Below, piece after piece: positions 52,878 through 62,031 of a stretch of DNA of 64,000 nucleotides (position 1 is the stretch's first letter; the number at the start of each line of letters is the position of its first letter). The stretch covers positions 1,426,001 through 1,490,000 of the forward strand of contig JAVJPW010000006.1 of assembly GCA_040217575.1 (NCBI GenBank), in the 5' to 3' direction. Under the pieces are notes generated by a model that did no database searches, was not told the DNA's origin, and saw only the letters and a list, made by a program, of their open reading frames with translations. The position numbers were made by a program, and so were the translations under genes. The DNA comes from Pacificispira sp040217575. GTDB lineage: Bacteria; Pseudomonadota; Alphaproteobacteria; UBA8366; Aestuariispiraceae.

Positions 52878-53797
52878 TCGGCGTCTTTGATTCCGGGCAT
52901 GGCGGTCTTACGGTTCTAAGGGCCCTGACCGCCCGGTTTCCTGACCAGGAGTTTACCTATTTCGGTGACCATGCCTATGCCCCTTATGGCATGCGCTCCA
53001 CGGAAGAAATCTACCAACTGACCAGGCGCCGTGTCGCGTTTCTGATCGACCGGGGGTGCCGCCTGGTCGTCCTTGCCTGCAATACCGCGTCCGCGGTTGC
53101 CCTGCGCCGGTTGCAACAGGAGTGGCTGCCTGTCCATGCACCTGACGCGCGCATCCTTGGGGTCTTCATCCCGGTAATTGAGGCATTGAGCGGTCAGGAA
53201 TGGTCGGTAGCCGGACCTTCCCGCCTTTCGCCGCGCCGGATCGCAAAGACGGTTGGAGTGTTTGCCACCCGCAAGACCGTCGAAAGCGGGGCCTTCCGAA
53301 CGGAGCTTCAGGAACGCGTGCGCGGGATAAAGGTAATACAGCAAGGCTGCCCCAGGCTGGCCGAGTCGATAGAGAAGGCGCTGGATCCCGATCTGCTGAA
53401 GGGGGGCGTAAGACGCTATTGCGAACAGATGCTGGCAAAGGCCGGACGGACGCCGATCGAACTCGTTGTATTGGGGTGTACCCATTATCCGCTGGTGCGC
53501 GACTATTTCGAAGCAGCCCTGCCGCCCAAGACGCCGATTATGGATCAACCTTCCATTATCGCAGACAGCCTGGCCCGATATCTGGACCGTCATCCGGAAT
53601 TCCGAACGCCGGTCCCTGTGCCGGCACAGGTTACCTATCTGACCAGCGGCGACCCCGCCATCGTCACGAGCACAGCGGCAGGTCTGTTCGGGGAGGCTAT
53701 CAGTTTCCGTTATTTCCGGGATGATACCGAACCCGCGGCGGAACAAGAGCCTGGCCCCACCGGTCAGTCGGAAGAGATGGAGGAAGAGACGCAATGA
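52874..53797 (+). CDS. murI: Glutamate racemase
   Basis: MurI (307 residues) makes D-glutamate for peptidoglycan. Both catalytic Cys are present: Cys69 in LACNTASA and Cys202 in GCTHYPL, along with the FDSGHGGLTVL start and YFGDHAYAPYG. It is longer than the usual 260-270 residues because of a C-terminal Glu/Pro-rich tail. The start overlaps the argC stop and the stop overlaps the start of the gamma-carbonic anhydrase gene, so three genes are translationally coupled. Confidence 0.94.
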   Translation: MIGVFDSGHGGLTVLRALTARFPDQEFTYFGDHAYAPYGMRSTEEIYQLTRRRVAFLIDRGCRLVVLACNTASAVALRRLQQEWLPVHAPDARILGVFIPVIEALSGQEWSVAGPSRLSPRRIAKTVGVFATRKTVESGAFRTELQERVRGIKVIQQGCPRLAESIEKALDPDLLKGGVRRYCEQMLAKAGRTPIELVVLGCTHYPLVRDYFEAALPPKTPIMDQPSIIADSLARYLDRHPEFRTPVPVPAQVTYLTSGDPAIVTSTAAGLFGEAISFRYFRDDTEPAAEQEPGPTGQSEEMEEETQ

Positions 53798-54312
53798 CAG
53801 GTCTGTTGCCGTTTGAAGACCAGACCCCGCGTTTGGCGGACAACGTCTTCGTCGCCCCCGGTGCCTGTGTCATCGGCGATGTAGAGATCGGCGCGGATTC
53901 CAGCATCTGGTACGGATGCGTCCTTCGGGGCGATGTGAATGAGATCCGCATCGGGTCCGGTGTGAACATACAGGACGGCACGGTGATCCACGTCGCATCC
54001 AAAGGGCAGGGAACGTATATCGGGAACGACGTTTCCGTCGGTCACATGGCACTTCTGCACGCGTGTACAATCGAGGACGGGGCGTTCGTTGGCATGAAGG
54101 CGGTGGTGATGGACAATGCCGTTGTCGAATCCGGCGCCATGGTGGCGGCCGGTGCCCTGGTCACACCGGGAAAGCGCGTTCGGTCCGGTGAACTTTGGAC
54201 CGGATGGCCGGCATCCGCCAAGCGCGCCCTGACGGATTCGGATCGTGATATGATGGTCTGGACGCATACCCACTACCGCACGCTGGCACAACGGCACATG
54301 CAAAGCCAATAG
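53794..54312 (+). CDS. Gamma-carbonic anhydrase family protein
   Basis: A 172-residue left-handed beta-helix protein of the gamma-carbonic anhydrase/PaaY/YrdA family. The three metal-binding His are present: His66 (TVIHVAS), His84 (SVGHMAL) and His89 (LHAC). Hexapeptide repeats run through residues 20-125. Members are zinc or iron hydrolyases, and some are subunits of respiratory complex I in plants; activity here is inferred. It has a GGAGGAAGAG ribosome site inside the murI tail and starts with an ATGA overlap. It converges with the LysR gene two bases away. Confidence 0.9.
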   Translation: MTGLLPFEDQTPRLADNVFVAPGACVIGDVEIGADSSIWYGCVLRGDVNEIRIGSGVNIQDGTVIHVASKGQGTYIGNDVSVGHMALLHACTIEDGAFVGMKAVVMDNAVVESGAMVAAGALVTPGKRVRSGELWTGWPASAKRALTDSDRDMMVWTHTHYRTLAQRHMQSQ

Positions 54313-54314
54313 AG

Positions 54315-55211
54315 CTAGGGGCGTACCTCCCCCAACGCCCAGTCCCTGAACGCGACGACATTCGGGTTATTCTCTGCCGATGGGGGATACACGATAAAGG
54401 CCGAAAATTCCGGTGCTATTTCGTGGCGGTCGCCAAACGGGCGCACTAAACGTCCGGCGGAAATGTCGCCGGCAACCAGGGATTCCGGCATAAGCGCGAC
54501 TCCCAACCCATCAATCGCGGCCTGGACCAACAGGCTTTCCATATTGAAGCGCATTCCCCGCCCGGCATCGATGTCGCCCAGCCCGGCCGCGCGCAGCCAC
54601 AAACGCCAGTTCGCACCGACATCGCGTTCCATGCGCCATTCGCCATGAAGAAGTGTCTGATTGCGAAGGTCTTCCGGCGTGCGAATGGCATCCGCCACCC
54701 GTGGGGAACATACCGGAAAGGCCAATTCCGTAATCAAGGGCAGAACGGTGAGACCGGGATAGTTTCCGGTTCCGTAGCGCACCGCCACATCGATTGAATC
54801 CCGCGTGAAGTCGACAAGTTCGTCCGTCGCGTGAATTCGGATATCGATCTGGGGATAGTCGCTGCGAAACCTTTCCAACCGCGGGATTAGCCACTTTTCC
54901 GCCAGGGTCAGATAGATACTGACGGTCAGGACGTCGCTGGCCGTCACAGCCGTTAGTTGATTGTGTACGTCCCGAAAGGAAGCGAACCCCTCCCGCACGG
55001 ACGGCAGGACGGCCTTTGCAAGCGCGGTCAGAGCAAGGCTGCGGGTCGTTCGTTCGAACAGGGTGACACCATAGTGTTCTTCCAGACCCCGGATCTGCTG
55101 GCTGACCGCTGCGGGCGTAACATTCAATTCTTCCGCCGCGCGGGTAAAGCTTAGATGACGGGATGCGGCCTCAAAGGCGCGGAATTGTGGGATCGGGATA
55201 TGTTCTGTCAT
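54315..55211 (-). CDS. LysR family regulator (GcvA-like)
   Basis: A 298-residue LysR-type regulator. The helix-turn-helix is in FRAFEAASRHLSFTRAAEELNVTPAAVSQQIRGLEEHYGVTLFERTT (about residues 10-56), matching the GcvA subgroup. The ligand domain follows, including RNQTLLHGEWRMERD. It is divergent from the CmcJ-like gene across an AT-rich 155-base gap, the usual layout for a LysR regulating its neighbour; the inducer is not known. Most likely it controls the oxidoreductase gene. Confidence 0.93.
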   Translation of the reverse strand: MTEHIPIPQFRAFEAASRHLSFTRAAEELNVTPAAVSQQIRGLEEHYGVTLFERTTRSLALTALAKAVLPSVREGFASFRDVHNQLTAVTASDVLTVSIYLTLAEKWLIPRLERFRSDYPQIDIRIHATDELVDFTRDSIDVAVRYGTGNYPGLTVLPLITELAFPVCSPRVADAIRTPEDLRNQTLLHGEWRMERDVGANWRLWLRAAGLGDIDAGRGMRFNMESLLVQAAIDGLGVALMPESLVAGDISAGRLVRPFGDRHEIAPEFSAFIVYPPSAENNPNVVAFRDWALGEVRP

Positions 55212-55366
55212 GGATATTATTTAGTATAATTTAAAAATCAATCAAGAAACTATCGTTTGTGAATTCTCAGTAAAGACCGAAATACTGGACATCAAATAGG
55301 GGGCGCAGCCCGGAAACTGATAAACCGCGCTTAACAAGGGCGCGGGGTCATGAAAGGAATGATCTG
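55212..55366. promoter_or_regulatory. Divergent control region between the LysR and CmcJ-like genes
   Basis: The region is clearly AT-richer than its surroundings. On the minus strand TATACT (55228-55223) lies 11 bases before the LysR ATG and could be its -10 box. On the plus strand TTGTGA and AAATAC with 17 bases between are a weak candidate for the oxidoreductase gene. A hairpin-like CCGCGC...GCGCGG lies in the 5' leader of the plus-strand gene. LysR binding sites (T-N11-A) probably lie here but none is certain. Confidence 0.5.
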
Positions 55367-56176
55367 ATGTCAAACTACCCATTTACGCTGGCGGATATCA
55401 ATTTCGTGCCGGCAGGGGTCCGATCGCCGGAATCCCGGTACGTCGAAGGATCAACAGAGGCGGTCAAGAACTACGAACCCGAAATCCGTTCTGTCCGAAT
55501 CGCAAACGGACGCGTCGAACAGGATCTTTTTAAACTGGATACGCACGGGTTTGAACTGGTCCCCCATTCGACGGCGTTGGGCGCGGTTGAAGACGCGGCG
55601 CACCCGGATATTGCAGAAATTTACGAGCCGGAGATCGACCGGCTGCTGAAGGCTGCGACCGGCGCGGATGACGTCCTGATTTTCGACCACACAATTCGCA
55701 TCGCAGGTAATCGAAACGGGCGCCGCCCGGTTTTTCAGGCCCATAATGATTATACCGAAACCTCTGCCCCCCAACGGGTGGCACAACTGATCGGGGATAA
55801 GGATGCGGCCAGGCGGTTCGACGGCCGCGTGGCACAGGTAAATGTCTGGCGTCCTTTAAAGGGGCCTGTCCAGGCGCTGCCATTGGCGGTGGCGGATGCA
55901 CGCACCGTGGACCCGTATGACCTTCGCAAGTCCGCGCTGGTCTACCCCGGCCGGGTAGGGGAGACGTACCACCTGACCTATTCGCCACGGCAGCGTTGGA
56001 CATATTTCCCGGAGATGACGACAGATGAAGTGCTGCTGTTGAAAGGGTATGACAGTGCCACGGACGGACGCAGCCGGTTCACGCCTCATACGGCGTTCGA
56101 ACACCCGGAAACGCGGGCAGATGCGCCTGCACGACACAGCATTGAGACCCGGACGTTCCTGTTTTTCAATGCATAG
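55367..56176 (+). CDS. CmcJ/NvfI family oxidoreductase
   Basis: A 269-residue protein of the CmcJ/NvfI (7-alpha-cephem-methoxylase P8-like) family. Relatives include fungal AsaB and NvfI; many use iron and 2-oxoglutarate or a similar cofactor, and most bacterial copies are uncharacterised. Family landmarks are NYEPEIRSVRIANGR, DVLIFDHTIRIAG, VFQAHNDYTETSAPQRV, the VNVWRPLKGPV segment and the ending RHSIETRTFLFFN. The core is complete, with possible metal-binding His in DHTIR and AHNDYT. Probably regulated by the divergent LysR. Substrate unknown; a secondary-metabolite or xenobiotic role is a guess. Confidence 0.85.
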   Translation: MSNYPFTLADINFVPAGVRSPESRYVEGSTEAVKNYEPEIRSVRIANGRVEQDLFKLDTHGFELVPHSTALGAVEDAAHPDIAEIYEPEIDRLLKAATGADDVLIFDHTIRIAGNRNGRRPVFQAHNDYTETSAPQRVAQLIGDKDAARRFDGRVAQVNVWRPLKGPVQALPLAVADARTVDPYDLRKSALVYPGRVGETYHLTYSPRQRWTYFPEMTTDEVLLLKGYDSATDGRSRFTPHTAFEHPETRADAPARHSIETRTFLFFNA

Positions 56177-56214
56177 CTGATCTATTCGGCTTTCGATCAA
56201 AGGGAGGAATTGGA

Positions 56215-56577
56215 ATGAGTGATACCCACACCGGCGGCTGTCTTTGCGGTGGAGTCCGATACACGGTTACGGGCCAGATGAGCGATGTCGTGTCCTGTCA
56301 TTGTACCCAATGCCGCAAGACATCCGGGCATTATGTCTCCGCCGCCCGCGTCGATGTGCCGAACCTTGTAATTGATACGGACGAAACGCTGACCTGGTTC
56401 CGGGCGTCGGACACTGCCAGACGGGGCTTTTGTTCGCGTTGCGGCGGGAACCTGTTCTGGTGGCCTGATAGCGACACTCACGTCTCTGTCATGGCGGGCA
56501 CCATCGACGGTGCGACGGGCCTTAAGACGGAAAAGCATATCTTCACCGATACGAAGGGTGACTATTACGAACTTTAG
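56215..56577 (+). CDS. GFA family (glutathione-dependent formaldehyde-activating) protein
   Basis: A 120-residue zinc protein of the GFA/CENP-V superfamily. The Cys ligands are at Cys9 and Cys11 (GGCLCGGVRY), Cys28, Cys30 and Cys33 (SCHCTQCRKTSG), and Cys73 and Cys76 (CSRCGGNLFW), the normal two-zinc pattern. The family is named after Gfa, but most members do not activate formaldehyde. GGGAGGA precedes the ATG. It lies 38 bases after the CmcJ-like gene and may share its transcript. It converges with the dehydrogenase gene (4-base overlap). Confidence 0.9.
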   Translation: MSDTHTGGCLCGGVRYTVTGQMSDVVSCHCTQCRKTSGHYVSAARVDVPNLVIDTDETLTWFRASDTARRGFCSRCGGNLFWWPDSDTHVSVMAGTIDGATGLKTEKHIFTDTKGDYYEL

Positions 56578-57584
56578 CCGTTTGCCAGTTCGACGACCTT
56601 TGCATGCAGGGCCGCGGGAAGGGAAATGCCGGTTTCCGGCGTTTCCTGCCGCGCCTTGCGTCGGCGTTCGCCCGGCAGCCGCACGCCCGGAATGGCCGCC
56701 AGTTCGTCAAACAAGGCCTCGCAATGCTGCGCCCAGCCGGCGCCACCCAGGCGCTCTGGATCGATGGCGATGATTGCTTCGCCGCCGACGGGCGGTCCGC
56801 CGTCCTTGTTGTCCAATCGCCCGGATTCAAAAGAAAATACGGACCCGATCAGGCCGCCGGCCAGAAGTTCCACCATCAATGCGATGTTGGCGCCTTTGTA
56901 ACCGCCGAAGGCAAGCTGCGCGCCTTTCAGGACTTCGTTCGGGTCTTCGGTGGGATTGCCGTCCGCATCGATACCGGTACCCAGCGGTACCTTGTGACCG
57001 TCGCGGGCGTGGATCATGACCTCACCACGCGCCATGGCGGCGGACGCCTGGTCGAACACGAACGGGTCCTTACCGGGGCGCGGCCAGGCAAATGCCATCG
57101 GGTTCGTGCCGAACAGCGGCTTGATACCACCGGACGGCGCTACCATCGGGGAAGCCTGTGTCACCGCAATCGCACACAGCCCCTGTTCCCCCAGCGTTTC
57201 CACTTCCGGCCACAAAGCCGCGAAGTGATAGATGTCGACAAGTCCGACTACGGCAATCCCCTGGGTCCGTGCTTTTTCGGCCAGGGCGGGAAGGGCGGCT
57301 TCCAGCGCCAGGGGGGCAAAACCACCCTTCGCATCAATCCGAATGGCGCCGGGGCCCTGTTCCGTCACTTCGGGCCGTGCCTTGCCGTCTACCTTTCCGC
57401 TTTTCAGGGATTTGCAATAGCCTTCCAGCCGGAACAGACCGTGACTGGCGCAGCGGTCCCGTTCGGCGCGGATCATGATGTCGGTGACTGCGCGGGCGTT
57501 TTCCGCATCCGCCCCATGGGCGGTCAAAGCCTTTCGGGACAGGGCGTCCGCTTCTTCCAGTGTCAGGTTTACGGTATCGCTCAT
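56574..57584 (-). CDS. Ldh/malate-type NAD(P)-dependent dehydrogenase
   Basis: A 336-residue member of the malate/L-lactate dehydrogenase (MDH2/ldh) family, distinct from classical Rossmann LDH. These enzymes reduce 2-oxo acids, ureidoglycolate or cyclic imino acids such as piperideine-2-carboxylate. The DRCASHGLFRLEGYCKSL motif, IAVTQASPMVAPSGG and FGTNPMAFAWPRPGKDPFVFDQA are diagnostic, and the chain ends ETGISLPAALHAKV. Substrate not decidable. It overlaps the GFA gene tail to tail and is preceded by an EamA transporter gene transcribed the same way. Confidence 0.9.
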   Translation of the reverse strand: MSDTVNLTLEEADALSRKALTAHGADAENARAVTDIMIRAERDRCASHGLFRLEGYCKSLKSGKVDGKARPEVTEQGPGAIRIDAKGGFAPLALEAALPALAEKARTQGIAVVGLVDIYHFAALWPEVETLGEQGLCAIAVTQASPMVAPSGGIKPLFGTNPMAFAWPRPGKDPFVFDQASAAMARGEVMIHARDGHKVPLGTGIDADGNPTEDPNEVLKGAQLAFGGYKGANIALMVELLAGGLIGSVFSFESGRLDNKDGGPPVGGEAIIAIDPERLGGAGWAQHCEALFDELAAIPGVRLPGERRRKARQETPETGISLPAALHAKVVELANG

Positions 57585-57613
57585 ATTTGTCCCCCTGGTT
57601 TGAAATGACGGCG

Positions 57614-58519
57614 CTATGGTTTGACCTGCACGTTGCGTGGCGGTTCGGGCACATGTCGAATCCGCTCACGATAGATCGTGTAGAGCCCGCTTGCGACGAC
57701 GACCGACCCGCCCACAACGGTCCACACATCCGGCAGATTGCCGAACACAAGATAGCCCATCACCGTAGCCCAGACCAACAGCGTGTAGTTAAACGGCTGC
57801 AACGTTGATGCGGGCGCGCACTCAAGCGCCTTGATCAAAAGCATATGGCCGATTGCCCCGGTGAGCGAAAGAAGCGCCAGATAACGCCATGCTTCGGGCG
57901 TCGGTTCCGTCCAGAAGAAAGGACCGATCGCCGTTGTGACGGCCGCACCGATGACCGCCATATAAAGAAGCGACGTGTCGGACCCGTCTTCGGCGCTGAC
58001 AACGCGTGTGATCACGTGATAGAGCGCGAACATGAACGCGGTCACCAAGGCGACGATGGCTTCCAGTTGAAACACGCCGAAACCGGGGCGGATGATGATC
58101 AGCACGCCGACGAAACCCGCCAGTACCGCGGCCCACCGGCGGATACCGACGTCCTCCTTCAGGAACAGCGCGGACAGTGCAGTCACAATCAAGGGGAAGC
58201 TGGCGAACAGTGCATGGGTTTCCGCAAGTGACAGTACGCGCACCGCATAAACAAATGCCAGGATCTCAAAGACGATGATCAGCGACCTTATGACCTGAAG
58301 CACAGGACGTTTTGCCCGCACAACCTGTTTCAGTGGCTTGTTCCAACCGGACAGCGCCATCGCAAAGACGGCAAAAAATAGGAAGCGGACCCAGATGATC
58401 TGCGGGATATCATAGGTCTGCGCCAGGTGCTTGGTGACGGCATCCTGACAGGCAAAGATGAACGTCGCCATGACGACCAGGGCGATGCCGCGGCTTGGAT
58501 TGTCGATACGTTGGTTCAT
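57614..58519 (-). CDS. EamA/DMT family transporter
   Basis: A 301-residue inner-membrane permease with two EamA repeats and about ten membrane segments: an N-terminal MATFIFACQDAVTKHLAQ segment, then a VTALSALFLKEDVGIRRW boundary, and the second repeat ending YTLLVWATVMGYLVFGNLPD. Such proteins export metabolites; the substrate is unknown. The dehydrogenase gene follows 29 bases after this gene on the same strand, so they may be functionally linked. It is divergent from prfC. Confidence 0.92.
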   Translation of the reverse strand: MNQRIDNPSRGIALVVMATFIFACQDAVTKHLAQTYDIPQIIWVRFLFFAVFAMALSGWNKPLKQVVRAKRPVLQVIRSLIIVFEILAFVYAVRVLSLAETHALFASFPLIVTALSALFLKEDVGIRRWAAVLAGFVGVLIIIRPGFGVFQLEAIVALVTAFMFALYHVITRVVSAEDGSDTSLLYMAVIGAAVTTAIGPFFWTEPTPEAWRYLALLSLTGAIGHMLLIKALECAPASTLQPFNYTLLVWATVMGYLVFGNLPDVWTVVGGSVVVASGLYTIYRERIRHVPEPPRNVQVKP

Positions 58520-58638
58520 GGCCCGCCAATACGCCTAAATGAACGGCGCTTCAATCCCGGACCGCCGGACTTGCACCTGTGACCCGGCGGCATTAGAACC
58601 GGGCCGACGTCAGCAATCATATCCGTTTGGAAACTGAA

Positions 58639-60213
58639 ATGGCCACCCTTGCAGAGGAGGCCGGCAGCCGCCGGACCTTCGCCATCATCTCTCACCCCGA
58701 TGCTGGGAAAACAACGCTGACGGAAAAGCTTCTGCTGCGTGGCGGGGCAATCCATCTGGCGGGGGAGGTGAAAGCAAAGGGCGACCGCCGGCGGGCCCGT
58801 TCGGACTGGATGAAGATTGAACAGCAGCGCGGGATTTCGGTCACCACGTCCGTCATGACGTTCATTCGCGACGGGGTGATTTTCAATCTTCTGGATACGC
58901 CGGGCCACGAGGACTTTTCGGAAGACACCTATCGAACGCTGACGGCGGTCGACAGCGCGGTCATGGTGATCGATGCGGCAAAAGGGATCGAACCCCAGAC
59001 GCGAAAGCTGTTCGAAGTATGCCGTCTGCGCGACATGCCGATTGCGACCTTCATAAACAAGCTGGACCGCGAGGCGCGCGACCCGTTCGAACTGATGGAC
59101 CAAATCGCGGACGAACTGGCCCTGGATGTGTCGCCCGTTGCCTGGCCGATCGGGTCCGGGCGCGACTTCAAGGGATGCTATGATCTGCTGAACGACCGTG
59201 TCCTGCTTATGGGGGAGGACCGGACGGAATCCGTTTCCGTCGACGGTCTGGACGATCCGAAGCTGGCGGACCTTGTTCCGGCGGAACAGCTGGACACCCT
59301 GCGGGAAGAAGCGGAACTTGCCCGCGAAGCGTGCCCGACCTTTGATCTGGAAGCCTATCTGCATGGCACGATGACGCCGGTTTATTTCGGAAGCGCGCTT
59401 CGGAACTTCGGTGTCGGGCATCTTCTGTCGGGGATCAGCCTTTATTCCCCGCCGCCCAAGGCATTGGCGACGGATAAGCGTGCCGTCGATCCGACGGAAG
59501 AGAAGGTGACCGGTTTCGTCTTCAAGGTGCAGGCGAATATGGACCCGAACCACCGTGACCGAATTGCCTTTGTGCGCTTGGTGTCCGGCAGATTCAAACG
59601 CGGCATGAAACTCAAGCATGTCCGGTCCGGCAAGCCCATGGCCATCTATAATCCCATCCTGTTTTTTGCACAGGACCGGGAAATCGCGGACGAGGCCTAC
59701 CCGGGAGACATCATCGGGGTACCGAACCACGGGACCTTGCGTGTGGGCGATACGTTGAGCGAGGTCGAGGAAATCCGCTTCACCGGAATTCCAAACTTCG
59801 CCCCGGAAATCCTGCGCCGCGTCCGGCTGGATGACCCTATGAAGGGCAAGCATCTGAAAAAGGCCCTGGAAAGCCTGGCGGAAGAAGGTGTGACGCAGGT
59901 CTTCAAACCTGAACTGGGGGCTAACTGGATCGTCGGGGTGGTAGGGCAACTGCAGCTGGACGTTTTGAAAACCCGGATCGAAGCGGAGTACGGTATCAAT
60001 GTGACGCTGGAGCCAGCCCCGTTCGAAACTGCCCGCTGGGTTGCCGCCGACGACCACGGTGTATTAGACAAGTTCATGTCGTCGGTACGTTCTGCGATGT
60101 CGGTCGACCGCGACGGCGCACCGGTTTTTCTTGCCAGAAACTACTGGGAACTGAACCACCAGACACAGAACAATCCGGATATTCGCTTTTCCAAGACGAA
60201 AGAGCGCGCATAG
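58639..60213 (+). CDS. prfC: Peptide chain release factor 3
   Basis: RF3 (524 residues) is the GTPase that recycles RF1/RF2 after termination. The G1 loop is HPDAGKTTLTEKLLL, G3 is DTPGHEDFSEDTYRTLTAVDSAV and G4 is NKLDREARDP. Switch II and the C-terminal EF-G-like domains (GVVGQLQLDVLKTRIEAEYG) are complete. Length is normal. The start is ATG 58639; an in-frame TTG at 58627 is less likely. The gene has no close neighbour on its strand. Confidence 0.96.
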   Translation: MATLAEEAGSRRTFAIISHPDAGKTTLTEKLLLRGGAIHLAGEVKAKGDRRRARSDWMKIEQQRGISVTTSVMTFIRDGVIFNLLDTPGHEDFSEDTYRTLTAVDSAVMVIDAAKGIEPQTRKLFEVCRLRDMPIATFINKLDREARDPFELMDQIADELALDVSPVAWPIGSGRDFKGCYDLLNDRVLLMGEDRTESVSVDGLDDPKLADLVPAEQLDTLREEAELAREACPTFDLEAYLHGTMTPVYFGSALRNFGVGHLLSGISLYSPPPKALATDKRAVDPTEEKVTGFVFKVQANMDPNHRDRIAFVRLVSGRFKRGMKLKHVRSGKPMAIYNPILFFAQDREIADEAYPGDIIGVPNHGTLRVGDTLSEVEEIRFTGIPNFAPEILRRVRLDDPMKGKHLKKALESLAEEGVTQVFKPELGANWIVGVVGQLQLDVLKTRIEAEYGINVTLEPAPFETARWVAADDHGVLDKFMSSVRSAMSVDRDGAPVFLARNYWELNHQTQNNPDIRFSKTKERA

Positions 60214-60314
60214 TCCGATTGCAGGGGGCATATTTACTCTCCTTTAACCGATAACGCGTTAGGGTTCGATTGCAGGAAATTTCCCCGAGCCCGTCCTGGG
60301 AAAGGTGGTCGATT

Positions 60315-61268
60315 ATGGGTGAGTTAAGTATTGCGGATCAGCGCGACCGTTTCGTGGCTTTCGCCTTCGCGGCATCGGATGTTCTGATTGAAATAGACGC
60401 AAAAGGGTCGGTCTGTTTTGTGGCCGGTTCCGTGAAGTCGCTGTTCGCCCATTCAACCGAAGAGATCATGGGAACGGAGATTCTGGACAGTGCGACCAAG
60501 GACAACCGTGTCGCTTTTTCGGAATTCATTGCAAAATTAATGAGTTCCGGTCGGGCCGCAGAAACGCTGATCGACCTGAACGGTGGCGATGGCAAGGTGC
60601 ATACAGCAGCCGTTTCCGGCATGGCCAGCCCCCAGCGACCAGGTATTTTCCACCTGGCATTCCGGCAATCGACCTTCATGATGCGCGTAGCCCAGGCGTC
60701 CCGCGCAAAGTCCCCCGTTACGGCGGAAGAACACGCCGCCCATGTGGAAAAAACGGCTAGGGCCGCAGAAAAAAGCGGCGACGTCCTGAACTTTGCAATG
60801 TTCGATGTTGATCTGGAAGGCGCCGAAAAACAGGGAATGACGGACAAGGACAGTGAGAAGCTTTCCGCGTCTCTTGTCGAAACAATGCAGGCATGGTCGG
60901 CCGATGGATCCGTGGGGGAAATCTCAAAGGGGAAATATTCCGTCCTTCTTGAGGATGGCGTTGATGTTTCCCGCGTGAAGAACCGGATGACGGAAGTCGC
61001 GAAGATGGAAGTCCCGAATGTCGACCTGGGTATCAGCGAAACCGCGCTTTCCATCGATGATTTGGTGGATACGGACGATTTCGCCGACACGCTGGAATCC
61101 GCAATGACACATTTCGATCGTGTTGGCGGGGAAATGTTCGATCTTACTAGTCTGGAAGACGCGAAGAAGCTTTCAAAGGCCGCCAGCATTCCACCGCGTG
61201 GCGCGGGTTCCAAAGGACGTCCCGTAGTGCGCGCCCGCCGGCAGGGTGTCGTCGAAGGCTGGGGATGA
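60315..61268 (+). CDS. PAS-domain protein with degenerate GGDEF-like region
   Basis: A 317-residue cytoplasmic protein. Residues about 8-125 look like a PAS domain (FVAFAFAASDVLIEIDAKGSV, AHSTEEIMGTEILDS). Residues 150-280 (SGDVLNFAMFDVDLEGAEKQGM, GEISKGKYSVLLEDG, VDLGISETALS) resemble the fold of a GGDEF domain without any active-site motif, as in proteins that normally end with an EAL domain. Here the chain stops after a Gly/Arg-rich tail, so an EAL domain is missing or was never present. Signalling role likely; partner unknown. GGGAAAGGTGG precedes ATG 60315. Confidence 0.7.
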   Translation: MGELSIADQRDRFVAFAFAASDVLIEIDAKGSVCFVAGSVKSLFAHSTEEIMGTEILDSATKDNRVAFSEFIAKLMSSGRAAETLIDLNGGDGKVHTAAVSGMASPQRPGIFHLAFRQSTFMMRVAQASRAKSPVTAEEHAAHVEKTARAAEKSGDVLNFAMFDVDLEGAEKQGMTDKDSEKLSASLVETMQAWSADGSVGEISKGKYSVLLEDGVDVSRVKNRMTEVAKMEVPNVDLGISETALSIDDLVDTDDFADTLESAMTHFDRVGGEMFDLTSLEDAKKLSKAASIPPRGAGSKGRPVVRARRQGVVEGWG

Positions 61269-61470
61269 CCGGTCGCCAGATCCCTGATTTTCCATTCCCG
61301 GTATTTCAGAACACGTTTTTTGACGGCTTCGTGAGGTTCGCGACGCCCCTCAAAGCTATCTGTTAGTCTGCTCTCAGATATCCACCTGAACATGTGCCAT
61401 CGCCGGGACGAAAGTTGTATCCGGGTCGGTCGATGGTTGCACAAACGATGCATTGAAGGAGTCTTGGGTA

Positions 61471-61947
61471 ATGACACGAACAGATTTTCCCGTTGGCGTA
61501 ATCCGTACAGGAATTCTGGCGGTTTTTCTGATGTTTGGCGGGGGTGCCGCAGTGGCGCAGGCGGACGAAATCTATACTGGTACATTCGATGATGTCGCCA
61601 TAGATGGAACGGATACGGTCGCCTATCACACACAGGGCGTGCCGGTTGAAGGCAGTGATGAATTCACCCATGAATGGCGTGGGGCAACCTGGTATTTTGC
61701 CAGCGCCGAAAACCGTGACCTGTTCGCCGCGGACCCTGAGGCCTATGCCCCGCAATATGGCGGTTTCTGCGCCTATGCGGTGAGCCAAGGGTATACCGCA
61801 TCAACGGTTCCTGAGGCTTGGGACATCGTCGATGGGAAACTGTATCTGAACTATTCGCTGGGGGTTCAGGACCGGTGGCGCGGCGATCGCGACAACTACA
61901 TTACCGCGGCGGACGAGAATTGGCCTGGAATTCGCGAAGGCCTCTGA
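61471..61947 (+). CDS. YHS domain-containing exported protein
   Basis: A 158-residue exported protein. The signal peptide is about residues 1-27 (RTGILAVFLMFGGGAAVAQA). The YHS-like domain covers most of the rest: DGTDTVAYHTQGVPVEGSDEFTHEWRGATWYFASAENRDLFAADPEAYAPQYGGFCAYAVSQG. Such YHS domains sit in metal-handling proteins. ATG 61471 has AAGGAG nine bases upstream; the upstream TTG frame from 61453 only adds six residues. It converges with the SEL1 gene across a shared hairpin. Confidence 0.9.
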   Translation: MTRTDFPVGVIRTGILAVFLMFGGGAAVAQADEIYTGTFDDVAIDGTDTVAYHTQGVPVEGSDEFTHEWRGATWYFASAENRDLFAADPEAYAPQYGGFCAYAVSQGYTASTVPEAWDIVDGKLYLNYSLGVQDRWRGDRDNYITAADENWPGIREGL

Positions 61948-61978
61948 TCTGAATTTCAATCAAGCCGAAAAATGAAAC

Positions 61979-62000
61979 AGGGCGGCTGAATGGCCGCCCT
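61979..62000. terminator. Bidirectional hairpin between the YHS and SEL1 genes
   Basis: An 8-bp GC stem (61979-61986 with 61993-62000, loop TGAATG). On the minus strand it is followed by GTTTCATTTTT, a good T-run for terminating the SEL1 gene; on the plus strand TTCTC is weaker. It lies between two convergent genes. Confidence 0.65.
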
Positions 62001-62031
62001 TCTCACATTCCCATTCGGTGCAACCGAAGAC

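Noticed and set aside
58516..60057. Minus-strand open frame of 513 codons
   Set aside because: It lies antisense to prfC and has low-complexity Arg/His/Gln-rich translation without any domain.
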